Part shown: positions 55,581 through 63,821 of the stretch, piece by piece
Numbering within the stretch: position 1 is the stretch's first letter
Layout: each line of letters begins with the position of its first letter
Assembly (NCBI RefSeq): GCF_044502415.1
Contig: NZ_CP172402.1
Direction: 5' to 3' (one strand)
From: Haloimpatiens lingqiaonensis
GTDB lineage: Bacteria; Bacillota; Clostridia; Clostridiales; Clostridiaceae
Length of the DNA: 64,000 nucleotides
Position numbers and translations under genes: made by a program
Notes under the pieces: model-generated
What the model was told of the DNA's origin: nothing
Database searches by the model: none
The model's input: only the letters and a program-made list of their open reading frames with translations

Positions 55581-56108
55581 ATGAAAAAGAAACTTACTTT
55601 AATACTTATAATAGTTTTTATTGCTCTATTATTTCTATATATACTATATTTTAACTCTGAAACTGTAATGTATATTGGAAAGAGTAATACTGCTTTAAAA
55701 AATCATAAATATAAAATAAGCAGTGATGATTCAGAGATAGCATATATTATTAAATATAACTCGCCTATTACAAAATTTGAACACTATAAAATAAACAAAA
55801 ATGAAAATCTTGATTTAGTTATATCAAAAGATACTGAATTTATAGTGTCATTATGTTCTAATATTACTAGACCGTATAAATGGGAAATAAATCAGGGGAC
55901 AGATAGTAAAATATTGGAGTATAAAGGAAATAATTTTATAGAACCCTATGATTTTAAATTTACTTCTCAAAAAGGGTATTCAAATAAAAGACAAAACTTT
56001 AATTTTAAAGCTAAAGTTGCCGGCAATGAGAAGTTGGTATTTAAATATATGAATACTGATAATTCAGAGGTTGACAAAGAATTAACAATTAATATTGAAA
56101 TTAAATAA
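55581..56108 (+). CDS. Membrane-anchored chagasin-like (I42) protease inhibitor
   Basis: 175 aa. One N-terminal helix (LILIIVFIALLFLYILYF, about residues 6-23) tethers an outside beta domain. The order of elements follows chagasin: SNITRPYKWEI in place of the NPTTGY-W loop, GTDSKILEYKGNNFIEP, then a KGYSNKRQNFNFKAK segment in place of GxGGxxxFxFxA, and AGNEKLVFKYMN at the RPW position. The canonical NPTTG and RPW residues are only partly kept, so the assignment is by pattern. Chagasins inhibit papain-like cysteine proteases; the gene 68 bp upstream encodes just such an enzyme. Confidence 0.6.
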   Translation: MKKKLTLILIIVFIALLFLYILYFNSETVMYIGKSNTALKNHKYKISSDDSEIAYIIKYNSPITKFEHYKINKNENLDLVISKDTEFIVSLCSNITRPYKWEINQGTDSKILEYKGNNFIEPYDFKFTSQKGYSNKRQNFNFKAKVAGNEKLVFKYMNTDNSEVDKELTINIEIK

Positions 56109-56175
56109 GTGTCTATAAATATCTAAACTATAAAATATAACTATTTAAGCTAAAAAGCAATTTAGAAGTGATATT

Positions 56176-56526
56176 TTGGATAATGAAATTAAAGATATTC
56201 TCATTAAGTTATTAGAAGGTCAAACAAGGCTTGAAACTGAAATAAATGGAGTTAAAAACGATATAAAAAAGAATTCAATTAAACTTGAAGCCATAGAAAA
56301 AAAGATAGATATAATTACAGAAGTACAAACTTCACATAAAGAGTAAAATGAAAAATCATTTAAAAATACAGATTTAGTGATAGAAGAAAAAGCAAGTTTG
56401 ATGGAAATATCAGTGAAAAGCGTCTCGAAAGATGTGAAGGAAATAAAAGAAAGTATAGAAGTATTAAAAGATATGACAGGAAGACATGAAGTAGATATTA
56501 ATATATTAAAACGTAGACCAGTATAA
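56176..56526 (+). pseudogene. Small coiled-coil protein with in-frame stop
   Basis: 117 codons from TTG 56176 (after GAAGTGAT) to TAA 56524, interrupted by TAA at 56344. The two halves stay in one frame: LIKLLEGQTRLETEINGVKNDIKK..AIEKKIDIITEVQTSHKE, then NEKSFKNTDLVIEEK..EIKESIEVLKDM. Heptad repeats indicate a coiled coil. A single CAA-to-TAA change explains the break. Function unknown; similar small proteins occur in clostridial mobile regions. Confidence 0.6.
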
Positions 56527-56544
56527 TTAAATAAAATCTATGCA

Positions 56545-56586
56545 TAAAATAACCATTTTGCAAATAGTAAGATGGTTATTTTTTAT
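56545..56586 (+). terminator. Terminator
   Basis: aaaataaccat..atggttattttttat. Confidence 0.65.
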
Positions 56587-56607
56587 TCATAAAATTAGAT
56601 AAAACAG

Positions 56608-56700
56608 CGAAGGTAAGTTTACATCTCTTAGGAGATGGCAAGCTTACCTTTTGTGTTACAAAAGTGCTTGAATGATGGGAGAAGCCTCCCAAATCCTCTA
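56608..56700 (+). other. Candidate oriT upstream of mobC
   Basis: Imperfect inverted repeat aaggtaagtttacatctc / gagatggcaagcttacctt (56610-56650), then tgtgttacaaaagtgcttgaatga and the palindrome tgggagaagcctccca (56676-56691). Inverted repeats directly before mobC-relaxase genes are where transfer origins of mobilizable elements lie. The nick site is not identified. Confidence 0.45.
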
Positions 56701-56870
56701 AAAATTACTATGATTAAAAACATGGAAAGGAGCTTTGAAAAGTGAATAAGAATAAATTTATAACCCTTAGGGTAACGGAAGAGGAATATATAAAAATTAG
56801 AGAAAGAGCAGAAAAATCAAAAATAACTTTAAACAGATATATGGCTTTTTCAGCTTTAGATAAAAAAATT

Positions 56871-58316
56871 GGCTATTTAATATTTCTTGTGTAGAAAAAC
56901 TTTACAAATAAAAAATGCATTTGCTATTATTGTAATGCAAACAACAATAATATCCCCAATAAAGGAGAAAGCAAATGCAAGATAATTATATCAAAGTTTC
57001 AATAGCTTTACCAGATTTTTATATCAAATGTTCTGAAGAATATAATAATACTATTTTCATAAGAGTATCTCCAATAAAGCAATCTTTAAAATGCCCTAAA
57101 TGCGATAGCATAGCCGATAGGCTGCATGATAAAAAAGAGTTCTTAGTAAGAGATATACCTATTCATGATAAAGCTGTAATATTAGTTGTTGAGAAAATTA
57201 GATTGAGATGTGCTTGCTGTGGACATAGAGGGATACCAATAACAATTCCTTTTCTTAATAAATATCAAAGAAAAACCGATAGGTTTATTGAGTTTATTGC
57301 TAAAGAAGTATCTAAAACAAGTATTAATGAAGTATGTAAGCAGCTTGAGTTAGGATATCAAGAAGTGAAAACTGCATTTGATATATACTCAAATAAATTA
57401 ATAAATGAAATAGATGATGATATTAAAGAGAATGGAATTGAATACTTTGGTATAGATGAATTTGCTCTAAAAAAGGGTCATAATTATGCTGTTGCTCTAA
57501 TAAACCCTTTATCAGCTACTAATAAAATAATAGATATTCTTGATGATAGAACAAAAGAAAATCTTATTAAATATTTTTCACAATGGTCTATAAATGCTCG
57601 TAAAAAAGTAAAGTTTGTTACCATGGATATGTGGAATGGATATAATTCTTCTATATCTAAGATGTTCCCAAATGCTAAAATAATCATTGATAAATTTCAT
57701 GTTATAAAAAAAATTGGTGATGCATTTAAAGATGTTAGAAAATCAGTATCCAAGCAATTAGATAAAGAATCTAAAACAAAATTATTTAAAGATAGGTATT
57801 TATTTAAGAAAGGTAATGAAAATGTAACAGATGAAGAATACTTAATTTTAATAGAGCATTTTGAAAAAAGTAGTTATTTGGAAATAGCTTATGAGTTAAA
57901 AGAAGAATTTAGAGATATTTTTGTGTTGCATAGTAAAAATGAAGCTATGGAAGCTTTTGAACGCTGGTGTAAAAGGGTAAAAGATAATAAAATAAAAGAA
58001 TTCAAAAAGGTTATAAATACAGTGAATAACTGGTATGAACAGATTTTCAATTATTTTGATAAAAAACTAACTAATGGACCTATTGAAGGAATTAATAATA
58101 AGATTAAACTAATAAAAAGAGCTGGCTATGGATTCTGTAGCTGCGCTAATTTAAAAAGAAGGATAATTGCACGCTTTGCTAAATAAGTTTTCATTTTTAA
58201 TATAACTATAATTTGGCAGGCTGACGCCTAAAAGATCTTTTCAAGACATATTGGTAAAATATGCAAAGTGACTACTATATTTTATAGGTACTTTGCACAA
58301 CATTTATTAAATAGCC
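56871..58316 (+). mobile_element. ISL3-family insertion sequence, complete (1446 bp)
   Basis: Inverted ends ggctatttaatatttcttgtg (left) and, on the complement, ggctatttaataaatgttgtg (right). An exact 8-bp target duplication aaaaaatt flanks it (56863-56870 and 58317-58324). Ends starting GG, 8-bp duplication and the transposase type all agree with ISL3. Confidence 0.93.
56975..58186 (+). CDS. ISL3-family transposase
   Basis: 403 aa, complete. N-terminal zinc-binding part with CPKC..D and CACCGHR (about 38-90), then the DDE domain: GIDEFALKKGHNYAV (about 158-172), VTMDMWNGYNSSISKMFPNAK (split; about 212-232) with IIDKFHVIKKI, and the C-terminal Glu in NGPIEGINNKIKLIKRAGYG (about 365-384). AAAGGAG precedes ATG. 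Intact and probably active. Confidence 0.93.
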   Translation: MQDNYIKVSIALPDFYIKCSEEYNNTIFIRVSPIKQSLKCPKCDSIADRLHDKKEFLVRDIPIHDKAVILVVEKIRLRCACCGHRGIPITIPFLNKYQRKTDRFIEFIAKEVSKTSINEVCKQLELGYQEVKTAFDIYSNKLINEIDDDIKENGIEYFGIDEFALKKGHNYAVALINPLSATNKIIDILDDRTKENLIKYFSQWSINARKKVKFVTMDMWNGYNSSISKMFPNAKIIIDKFHVIKKIGDAFKDVRKSVSKQLDKESKTKLFKDRYLFKKGNENVTDEEYLILIEHFEKSSYLEIAYELKEEFRDIFVLHSKNEAMEAFERWCKRVKDNKIKEFKKVINTVNNWYEQIFNYFDKKLTNGPIEGINNKIKLIKRAGYGFCSCANLKRRIIARFAK

Positions 58317-58464
58317 AAAAAATTATAGTAATTGATGGCATGAAAGATGTAGCAAAGCAGCTCATTAAAATTGGTACAAATCTAAATCAATTAGTAGTTT
58401 TATGCCATGCAGGTAAAATATCATGCTTACATTTATCGCAGTGCAAAAAGGAGATTCATGAGAT

Positions 58465-58953
58465 ATGGCAGTTATTGAATTCATTAACAGACCCAATAAA
58501 TCACCCAAGAGTTTAAAGAAAGTTATAGAATATATTCTTAATCCTAAAAAGACCAAAGAACAGCTTATATGGGGCAAAGACTGCAATGGAGATAATGCTT
58601 TTATTGAAATGATGGCTATTAAGAAAAGCTATGGTAAAGAAACAGGAAGGCAGTATATACATTTTGTTCAATCTTTTGCTCCTTATGATAAAATAACTCC
58701 TAAAATAGCTTATGAAATAGGTAAAGAGTTATGTGAAAGGTTTAAGGACTATCAAGTGGTTATGGCTACGCATATAGACAGGAATCATATTCATAATCAC
58801 TTTGTCATAAATTCAGTAAATTTTGAAACAGGTTATAAGTGGAGACAAAATCCTTATAGGTATAGAGGATATAGGTATGATAGTGAGATAGAGCTATATT
58901 ATTTTAAAATATATACTATAATACGGAGTAGGGTTTATTTTGCAAATCTATAG
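58465..58953 (+). pseudogene. Truncated relaxase fused to an RHS core scrap
   Basis: About 128 residues of a MobA/VirD2-type relaxase (MAVIEFINRPNKSPKSLKKVIEYI, then the metal-binding histidine motif THIDRNHIHNHFVINSV at about 109-125). Directly after GYKWRQ the frame runs into NPYRYRGYRYDSE, the conserved RHS core sequence of 49426 on, then decays (IELYYFKIYTIIRSR). The RHS part is recognisable over about 80 bp at DNA level. A relaxase should go on for another 200 residues or more, so it is non-functional for transfer. ATG 58465 follows GGAG. Confidence 0.85.
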
Positions 58954-59119
58954 GTAAATATTGTAATATTTTAAAATTATATTGAAATTATAGAATATAT
59001 TATGACATAATTAAATAAACAAACTCGTTGAAAATAGTAATTATTTAGGATGATTGAATAGTTACATAATGTTATTTAAATTATGATTTTTTTCAAAAAT
59101 TTATTTTTAGGAGGTTAAA

Positions 59120-59473
59120 ATGAAGAAATCTTTTAAAAGATCATTAACATTAATCTTTGAAAGCGCATTGTTTATATTTATGGTAGTTTATTCCGTTAAC
59201 GCATTTCATGAAAAAAGATATTTAATATCTATTCTCTCAGGTATTTTTGCTGGAATTAGTTTTATAGAAATACTTATTTGTATAAAAAAGCATTCGGATA
59301 ATCAAAAACTATTTAAGGTTATTTTACAAATTGTATGGTTTGGACTAATGTTAATTACTTCAATATATGCACTTTATCAAAAGATTTATTTAGAGTTTAT
59401 TCTATGTGGTATTTTTGCTATACTTAGCTTTAAAGAAATACCTATTCGCATAAAGAATTATAGAGAAAGTTAA
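59120..59473 (+). CDS. Four-helix membrane protein with internal duplication
   Basis: 117 aa. Two similar halves: FIFMVVYSVNAFHEKRYLISILSGIFAGISFIEI and FGLMLITSIYALYQKIYLEFILCGIFAILSFKEI (each split here), each with two helices, and each followed by a basic IRIK/ICIKK segment. GGAGG before ATG. Not recognised. It lies just behind the RHS scrap, where the other cassettes have immunity candidates, so an orphan immunity gene is possible. Confidence 0.6.
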   Translation: MKKSFKRSLTLIFESALFIFMVVYSVNAFHEKRYLISILSGIFAGISFIEILICIKKHSDNQKLFKVILQIVWFGLMLITSIYALYQKIYLEFILCGIFAILSFKEIPIRIKNYRES

Positions 59474-59802
59474 TATTAACAAGTTAAAATATAGGAAATA
59501 TTAATAGTAATGAATGCTATTGTTAAAGTTTGCATAAGTGAACTCTTCCTCCATTTGTTTACGTTTGAGTGGAGGATTATTTATTGTATTGAATGAATAA
59601 CAAAACGTCAGCAAATCGTAATACTTGCTGACGTTTATTTTTATCTACAAGCAAGTGTGGTCAGAAAATCTTAAGCGTTGAGAAAAAATACTACATTTTT
59701 GTTTAAAAATGCTCAAAGTAGGATATATTAAAAAATACATAAACTTTGTAGTAATATGGCAATAAATTTACCTGCAATAGTATTTATTTTAGGAGGTTTA
59801 GC
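59474..59802. terminator. Gap with two terminator-like hairpins
   Basis: cctccatttg..cagtggagg type hairpin (59548-59578) and a stronger aaacgtcagcaa-atcgtaata-cttgctgacgttt followed by attttt (59608-59643). No gene. AGGAGG at 59789-59795 serves the UppS-like gene. Confidence 0.6.
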
Positions 59803-60450
59803 ATGGAATTTAAAAGATTGCCTAAGCATATAGGTATAATTCCAGATGGAAATAGAAGATGGGCTCAAGCTAGAGGCCTTGATAAAAAAGATGGATATAG
59901 ATTTGGTATAGAGCCGGGTTTTCAGCTTTACCAAATGTGCTTGGAGTTAGGGATAGAAGAAATAACTTTTTATGGATTTACTAAAGATAATACAAAAAGG
60001 CCCAGCGAACAAACAAAAGAATTTAGAAAAGCATGTGTGGAGTCAGTAATGGGTTTGGCTGAGAAAGATGGTGAGTTATTGATTGTAGGGGATAAAGAAT
60101 CTAAGTTGTTTCCAGAAGAATTAAAACCATTTACCAAAAGAACTAAGTTTGGAAAAGGTGGTATAAAGATAAATTTTTTAGTGAATTATGGATGGGAATG
60201 GGATATATGTAAAGGATGTAAAGAAGGTGATAGCAGTAAAATGCAGAAGCATATACAATCTTCAGATATATCTAGAATAGATTTAATCATACGCTGGGGA
60301 GGAAGACGCAGATTAAGTGGATTTTTACCCGTGCAATCTGTATATGCAGATTTTTATGTTATAGATGATTTATGGCCAGATTTTAAGAAAGAACAGTTTT
60401 ATGATGCATTAAAATGGTATGAACATCAAGATATTACTTTAGGTGGTTAA
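59803..60450 (+). CDS. Divergent cis-prenyltransferase (UppS-like)
   Basis: 215 aa. Family marks: HIGIIPDGNRRWAQARG (about residues 9-25) with the catalytic Asp, ITFYGFTKDNTKRP (about 53-66), NFLVNYGWEWDI (about 125-136) and DLIIRWGGRRRLSGFLPVQSVYADF (split; about 165-189). UppS makes C55 undecaprenyl diphosphate. It is shorter than the usual 240-260 aa, and the RTSGE-type isopentenyl diphosphate motif is changed to RWGGR, so it is a divergent paralogue that may make another chain length or have another role. Single gene after AGGAGG. Confidence 0.8.
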   Translation: MEFKRLPKHIGIIPDGNRRWAQARGLDKKDGYRFGIEPGFQLYQMCLELGIEEITFYGFTKDNTKRPSEQTKEFRKACVESVMGLAEKDGELLIVGDKESKLFPEELKPFTKRTKFGKGGIKINFLVNYGWEWDICKGCKEGDSSKMQKHIQSSDISRIDLIIRWGGRRRLSGFLPVQSVYADFYVIDDLWPDFKKEQFYDALKWYEHQDITLGG

Positions 60451-60783
60451 TATTTAGGTACTAGTTGCTAGTGAATATTGAAATTCTAAAATTTCTAGTA
60501 ATGCAATGAAGAAAAATTATCCTTAACTATTACTTCTTACTTTTTACCCCTTACTTATACACAAAACTAAGATTTATACAAGCAATTGCCTTACGGCAAA
60601 ATGAATCGAATTTTAATTACTATTTTATTTTAATAAGTATCATATAACTTTTCGAAAGGCTCCGCCTAAAAGATTATAAACGCTTTTTTATTTATAAATT
60701 AAAGATTTTCCATAGCAAAGCGGCGAAAAATTATCCTTTAGTAGGCTGCCCTTTCCCCGTGACCATATACGCATGACCTGAAA
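60451..60783. repeat. Dispersed repeat (family of 17278 and 38048)
   Basis: gcaatgaagaaaaattatcc (also near 17630), then actaagatttatacaagcaattgccttacggc... to gctccgcctaaaag, ttttccatagcaaagcggcg and ttagtaggctgccctttccccgtgaccatatacgcatgacctgaaaa. It lacks the 234-bp fold-back found at the same point near 38302. Confidence 0.75.
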
Positions 60784-60784
60784 A

Positions 60785-61012
60785 TTGCGATGCAATTTTA
60801 TAATTGACAATTGACAATGGACAATTGATAATGAAGGAAGTTTTTCTTACAGAAAAACTAAAGTTTTAAAAGACCTAAACATAGAATTTATCTATATTTA
60901 GGTTTTTTTCTGTTTTTAATTTTAGTTTTGCATTAGCAAAACATCCATAATTGTCAACTGTCAATTGTCAATTGTCAATTATAAGAATGTTGCGTCGCAA
61001 CATTCTTATTTT
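60785..61012. repeat. Composite hairpin repeat, copy 2 (core inverted)
   Basis: attgacaattgacaatggacaatt, then gaaggaag..gcaaaacatc (the complement of the 4065-4177 core), then caattgtcaattgtcaatt, then palindrome ataagaatgttgcg/cgcaacattcttat overlapping the stop codon of the minus-strand lipoprotein gene. Confidence 0.8.
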
Positions 61013-62670
61013 ACCTTGATTGCAAAGAATTTTCCCCATCTTGTAGCCAAGACAATGGTATTTTCATATATGGCTGGAGAACTTTCTATATTGCTTCCTA
61101 GGTTTATAGAGTGAAGTACTTTGCCAGAGGTTCCTTCTATTAAAAATAAGTTTCCAGTAGAATCTCCTTGAATAATATAACTTTTACCTTTAGAAGTGTA
61201 AACTGCAGCAGGAGAAGACCAGCAGTAATTATCCATTTCTAGCCTCCATGCTTCTTTACCGGTTTTTTTATCTAAAGCTAACAAAATTCCGCCATTGAAA
61301 TTTTTATATCTGGCTATATTAAAAATAACTAGATTTTCTATGTCATTTTTTCCTATAATATTTGTAGCTAAAGCACCGCCGTTTACAGGACTTTTACCAA
61401 GAAGAGACATGGCTTCAAAGGATTTTTCGAATATAACCTTTCCAGTTAAGCCATCTAGTTTTCTTAAGTTACATATACCCTTAGCACCTTGTTTGTCTAC
61501 TTCATTAGCTGTGTATATATAGGGCTTACCATTTTCTTCTTCTATGGTTATGGTAGCATCTGTATCATCAGTATTGTCAAAGGTCCATATAGGTTTCATA
61601 TTTTGAAGATTTATGCACTGTATATTTCCAGAATTATCTCCAAAGTAAACTAGATTTTTATATACCGCTGGAGAGTTTTCCATGCCCTGTTCGGGAGTCT
61701 TTTTCGTAGTATATCTATATTTAATAACTTCAGGTTTTATAGAGATTTTCTTATGCTCTATTTTAAAATCTGTATTTAGTTTTATATTATAAAATAGGCC
61801 ATTTTCACCGCATAAAATAAGGGAGTCATTTTTCCTATTTATAAGTGGAGAGCTGTCAAAGGCACCCCAGTTTCGTAGAGCTAACCCATCTCTTCCATCT
61901 ATAAAGTATAAAAGAGAGCTATCTATTAGGCTGAATATTCTGTAGCCAATGGCACCTTTTTCAGGTATACCTTGTCCTACATAAAGTAATGGGTAGCCCC
62001 TTGGATCTATAGAGACACTTCCCTTTATTGGATTATTTATATTTATAGGATTTCTAGTTTCTTCTCCAGTTTCTAAATCTATAAAATATATGTGACCATC
62101 CAGTGAAGCATATATAACTTCTACAAAATTATCTTTATTTTTAAATTTATCTTTAATATTCATTATTTTAAGTACATCTTTAGGCCATTTAACAATGGAA
62201 GGTTGTCCAGTCCAACCAGCACCACCACCCCAAGTTCCTGAATTAGTATTGAAGTGCCACTTCTCTTGTAGTTTTTCTTCCTTTATATTGCATGTACCAA
62301 AGGAAGGACTATTTCTTAAATTATCGCCCCTAAAGGTTAGTATTCCATCTATAGTTGAATATTTTTTTGGAAATGATGTATCTTCTTTACTTGTATAACT
62401 CTTTATAAGAGCATTGTTTAAAAATAAACTGTATTTTATATTTGGTAAAGTTCCATTATCTAAGTAAAGAAGTTTTTTATCATTTTTATTATTTTCATTG
62501 GAATTTAAAACTCCATGACTTAGAGTAGGCAAAGTTTGTTTTGAGTCTGCAGAATACAGATGTTTTCCTTTATGAAATTTATTTTTTTTGTTTGGTGCTT
62601 TGGGATTGCAACTGCAGCAAGTAGCCATAATAATACATAATGTTATTAATAAAGTTTTTCTTTTCACCAT
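61006..62670 (-). CDS. PQQ-like beta-propeller lipoprotein
   Basis: 554 aa. N-terminal lipoprotein-type signal (MVKRKTLLITLCIIMATCCSC; Cys 18, 19 or 21). Repeating propeller blades of the BamB/PQQ type: VIYASLDGHIYFIDLETGEE, LVYFGDNSGNIQCINLQNMKPIW, GILLALDKKTGKEAWRLE, YIIQGDSTGNLFLIEGTSGKVLHSI and TIVLATRWGKFFAIKV, each with the (A)xDxxTGxxxW spacing (written shortened). The PQQ-binding catalytic residues of dehydrogenases are not evident, so a structural or ligand-binding role at the outer membrane face of the cell membrane is likelier. Single gene; the stop lies in a palindromic repeat. Confidence 0.8.
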   Translation of the reverse strand: MVKRKTLLITLCIIMATCCSCNPKAPNKKNKFHKGKHLYSADSKQTLPTLSHGVLNSNENNKNDKKLLYLDNGTLPNIKYSLFLNNALIKSYTSKEDTSFPKKYSTIDGILTFRGDNLRNSPSFGTCNIKEEKLQEKWHFNTNSGTWGGGAGWTGQPSIVKWPKDVLKIMNIKDKFKNKDNFVEVIYASLDGHIYFIDLETGEETRNPININNPIKGSVSIDPRGYPLLYVGQGIPEKGAIGYRIFSLIDSSLLYFIDGRDGLALRNWGAFDSSPLINRKNDSLILCGENGLFYNIKLNTDFKIEHKKISIKPEVIKYRYTTKKTPEQGMENSPAVYKNLVYFGDNSGNIQCINLQNMKPIWTFDNTDDTDATITIEEENGKPYIYTANEVDKQGAKGICNLRKLDGLTGKVIFEKSFEAMSLLGKSPVNGGALATNIIGKNDIENLVIFNIARYKNFNGGILLALDKKTGKEAWRLEMDNYCWSSPAAVYTSKGKSYIIQGDSTGNLFLIEGTSGKVLHSINLGSNIESSPAIYENTIVLATRWGKFFAIKVK

Positions 62671-62999
62671 TTGTTTTGTCCTTTCTAAAATATATATTTG
62701 TAAATAGATAATTGATAATATAAAATATGAGTCCTATTATGAAATTATTACCAAATAGTCAATTAGTATTCCATCTGCATATAAGTTTCCTATTAAAATA
62801 TTCAGAAAAGTGGAGCAAGATTGAATGAAAACGTTGTGAAAAGCATATCCATTGAGGCATTTTAAGTATGTAAATTGGATAGAAATTAAATTTTGTATTA
62901 ATATATATAAGGGGAGAATATTTTAATCAAGAAGCTCCCAATTTAGTGTAAGTAAGTGGAGAGATGGTTTACTAGAATTATTAGATGGAGGTATGACTA
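62671..62999. other. Divergent intergenic region
   Basis: AT-rich, with GGAGG (62986-62990) before the HAD gene. No repeat family or gene seen. Confidence 0.4.
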
Positions 63000-63794
63000 A
63001 TGAATAACATGAAGTATAAATTGTTGGCATTAGATATGGATGGAACTTTGCTTAATTCAGAATCAAGATTGGAAAAGGAAAATATAGAGTCTATTAAAAA
63101 ATGCCTAGATAAAGGGGTTAAGGTTGTACTTGCATCTGGAAGAGAATTTAATGCAATTAAAAAGTATGTAGATAAATTGAATATTACTGAAGAACTAGTG
63201 ACTATAAATGGAGCAGTAATAGTTAGAGCAGAAAATAAGCAAATAGTTAAAATACATACAATGGATAAAAAAATGTGTAAAGAGATAATTTCTAAGCTTA
63301 GAGAGGAAAATATAAGTTATATTGTATTTGATAAAGAAAATTCCTATGTAGATAAGGAAAATTCAGAGTTTGAATATATAAGGGAAAAAAGTATAGCAGT
63401 GTGCTTGAATGTACAGGACTGTAATGACATAGAAGATATCACAAAGATAGTAGGTGTATGTTTTACAGAGGAAGAAAAAAATAAATTTAATAAAATCATA
63501 AAACCATACAATGTGCCTGTAATGCAAACGGGAACCTATTATTTTGAAATAGGAAATGAAGATATAAGTAAGAAATATGCTATAGAATATATTGCTAAAA
63601 TTAATAATATAAAAAGGGAAGAAGTAATAGCTGTAGGTGACAGCGAAAATGATATAGAAATGATAAAATATGCAGGATTAGGAGTTGCCATGGGCAATGC
63701 ATATGATAATGTTAAAAAGATAAGCGATTATGTAACAGACACTAATGATAATCATGGTGTAAGCAAGGTTATAGAGAAATTTATATTAGTATAA
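63000..63794 (+). CDS. Cof-type HAD-IIB phosphatase
   Basis: 264 aa. HAD motif I LLALDMDGTLLNS (about residues 8-20, nucleophile Asp), motif II region VLASGREFNAIKKYV (about 43-57), and motif III/IV AIEYIAKIN..VIAVGDSENDIEMI (about 200-226) followed by GVAMGNAYDNVKKI. The Cof/YwpJ-type cap (about 85-185) is present. These enzymes dephosphorylate sugar phosphates, FMN or similar; the substrate is unknown. GGAGG and ATG 63000. Confidence 0.92.
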   Translation: MNNMKYKLLALDMDGTLLNSESRLEKENIESIKKCLDKGVKVVLASGREFNAIKKYVDKLNITEELVTINGAVIVRAENKQIVKIHTMDKKMCKEIISKLREENISYIVFDKENSYVDKENSEFEYIREKSIAVCLNVQDCNDIEDITKIVGVCFTEEEKNKFNKIIKPYNVPVMQTGTYYFEIGNEDISKKYAIEYIAKINNIKREEVIAVGDSENDIEMIKYAGLGVAMGNAYDNVKKISDYVTDTNDNHGVSKVIEKFILV

Positions 63795-63820
63795 AAAACT
63801 TGTGATGAAATCACAAGTTT
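63795..63820 (+). terminator. HAD gene terminator
   Basis: aaacttgtgat-gaa-atcacaagtttt just after the stop. Confidence 0.75.
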
Positions 63821-63821
63821 T

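Larger units (their letters stand above)
56742..58516 (+). pseudogene. mobC: MobC relaxosome protein, split by an ISL3 element
   Basis: The N-terminal 43 codons (GTG 56742 after AAAGGAG: NKFITLRVTEEEYIKIRERAEKS, a ribbon-helix-helix) end at the insertion. After 58324 the frame continues IVIDGMKDVAKQLIKIGTNLNQL to ITD..NHPRV and stop 58516. Removing the element and one 8-bp repeat restores a continuous 106-aa MobC with the typical IGxNxNQ motif. MobC assists the relaxase at oriT. Its 3' end overlaps the relaxase start by about 50 bp. Confidence 0.85.

Noticed and set aside
48645..59473. Island as a prophage
   Set aside because: No integrase, terminase, capsid, tail or lysis genes; content is RHS, mobilization and IS remnants.
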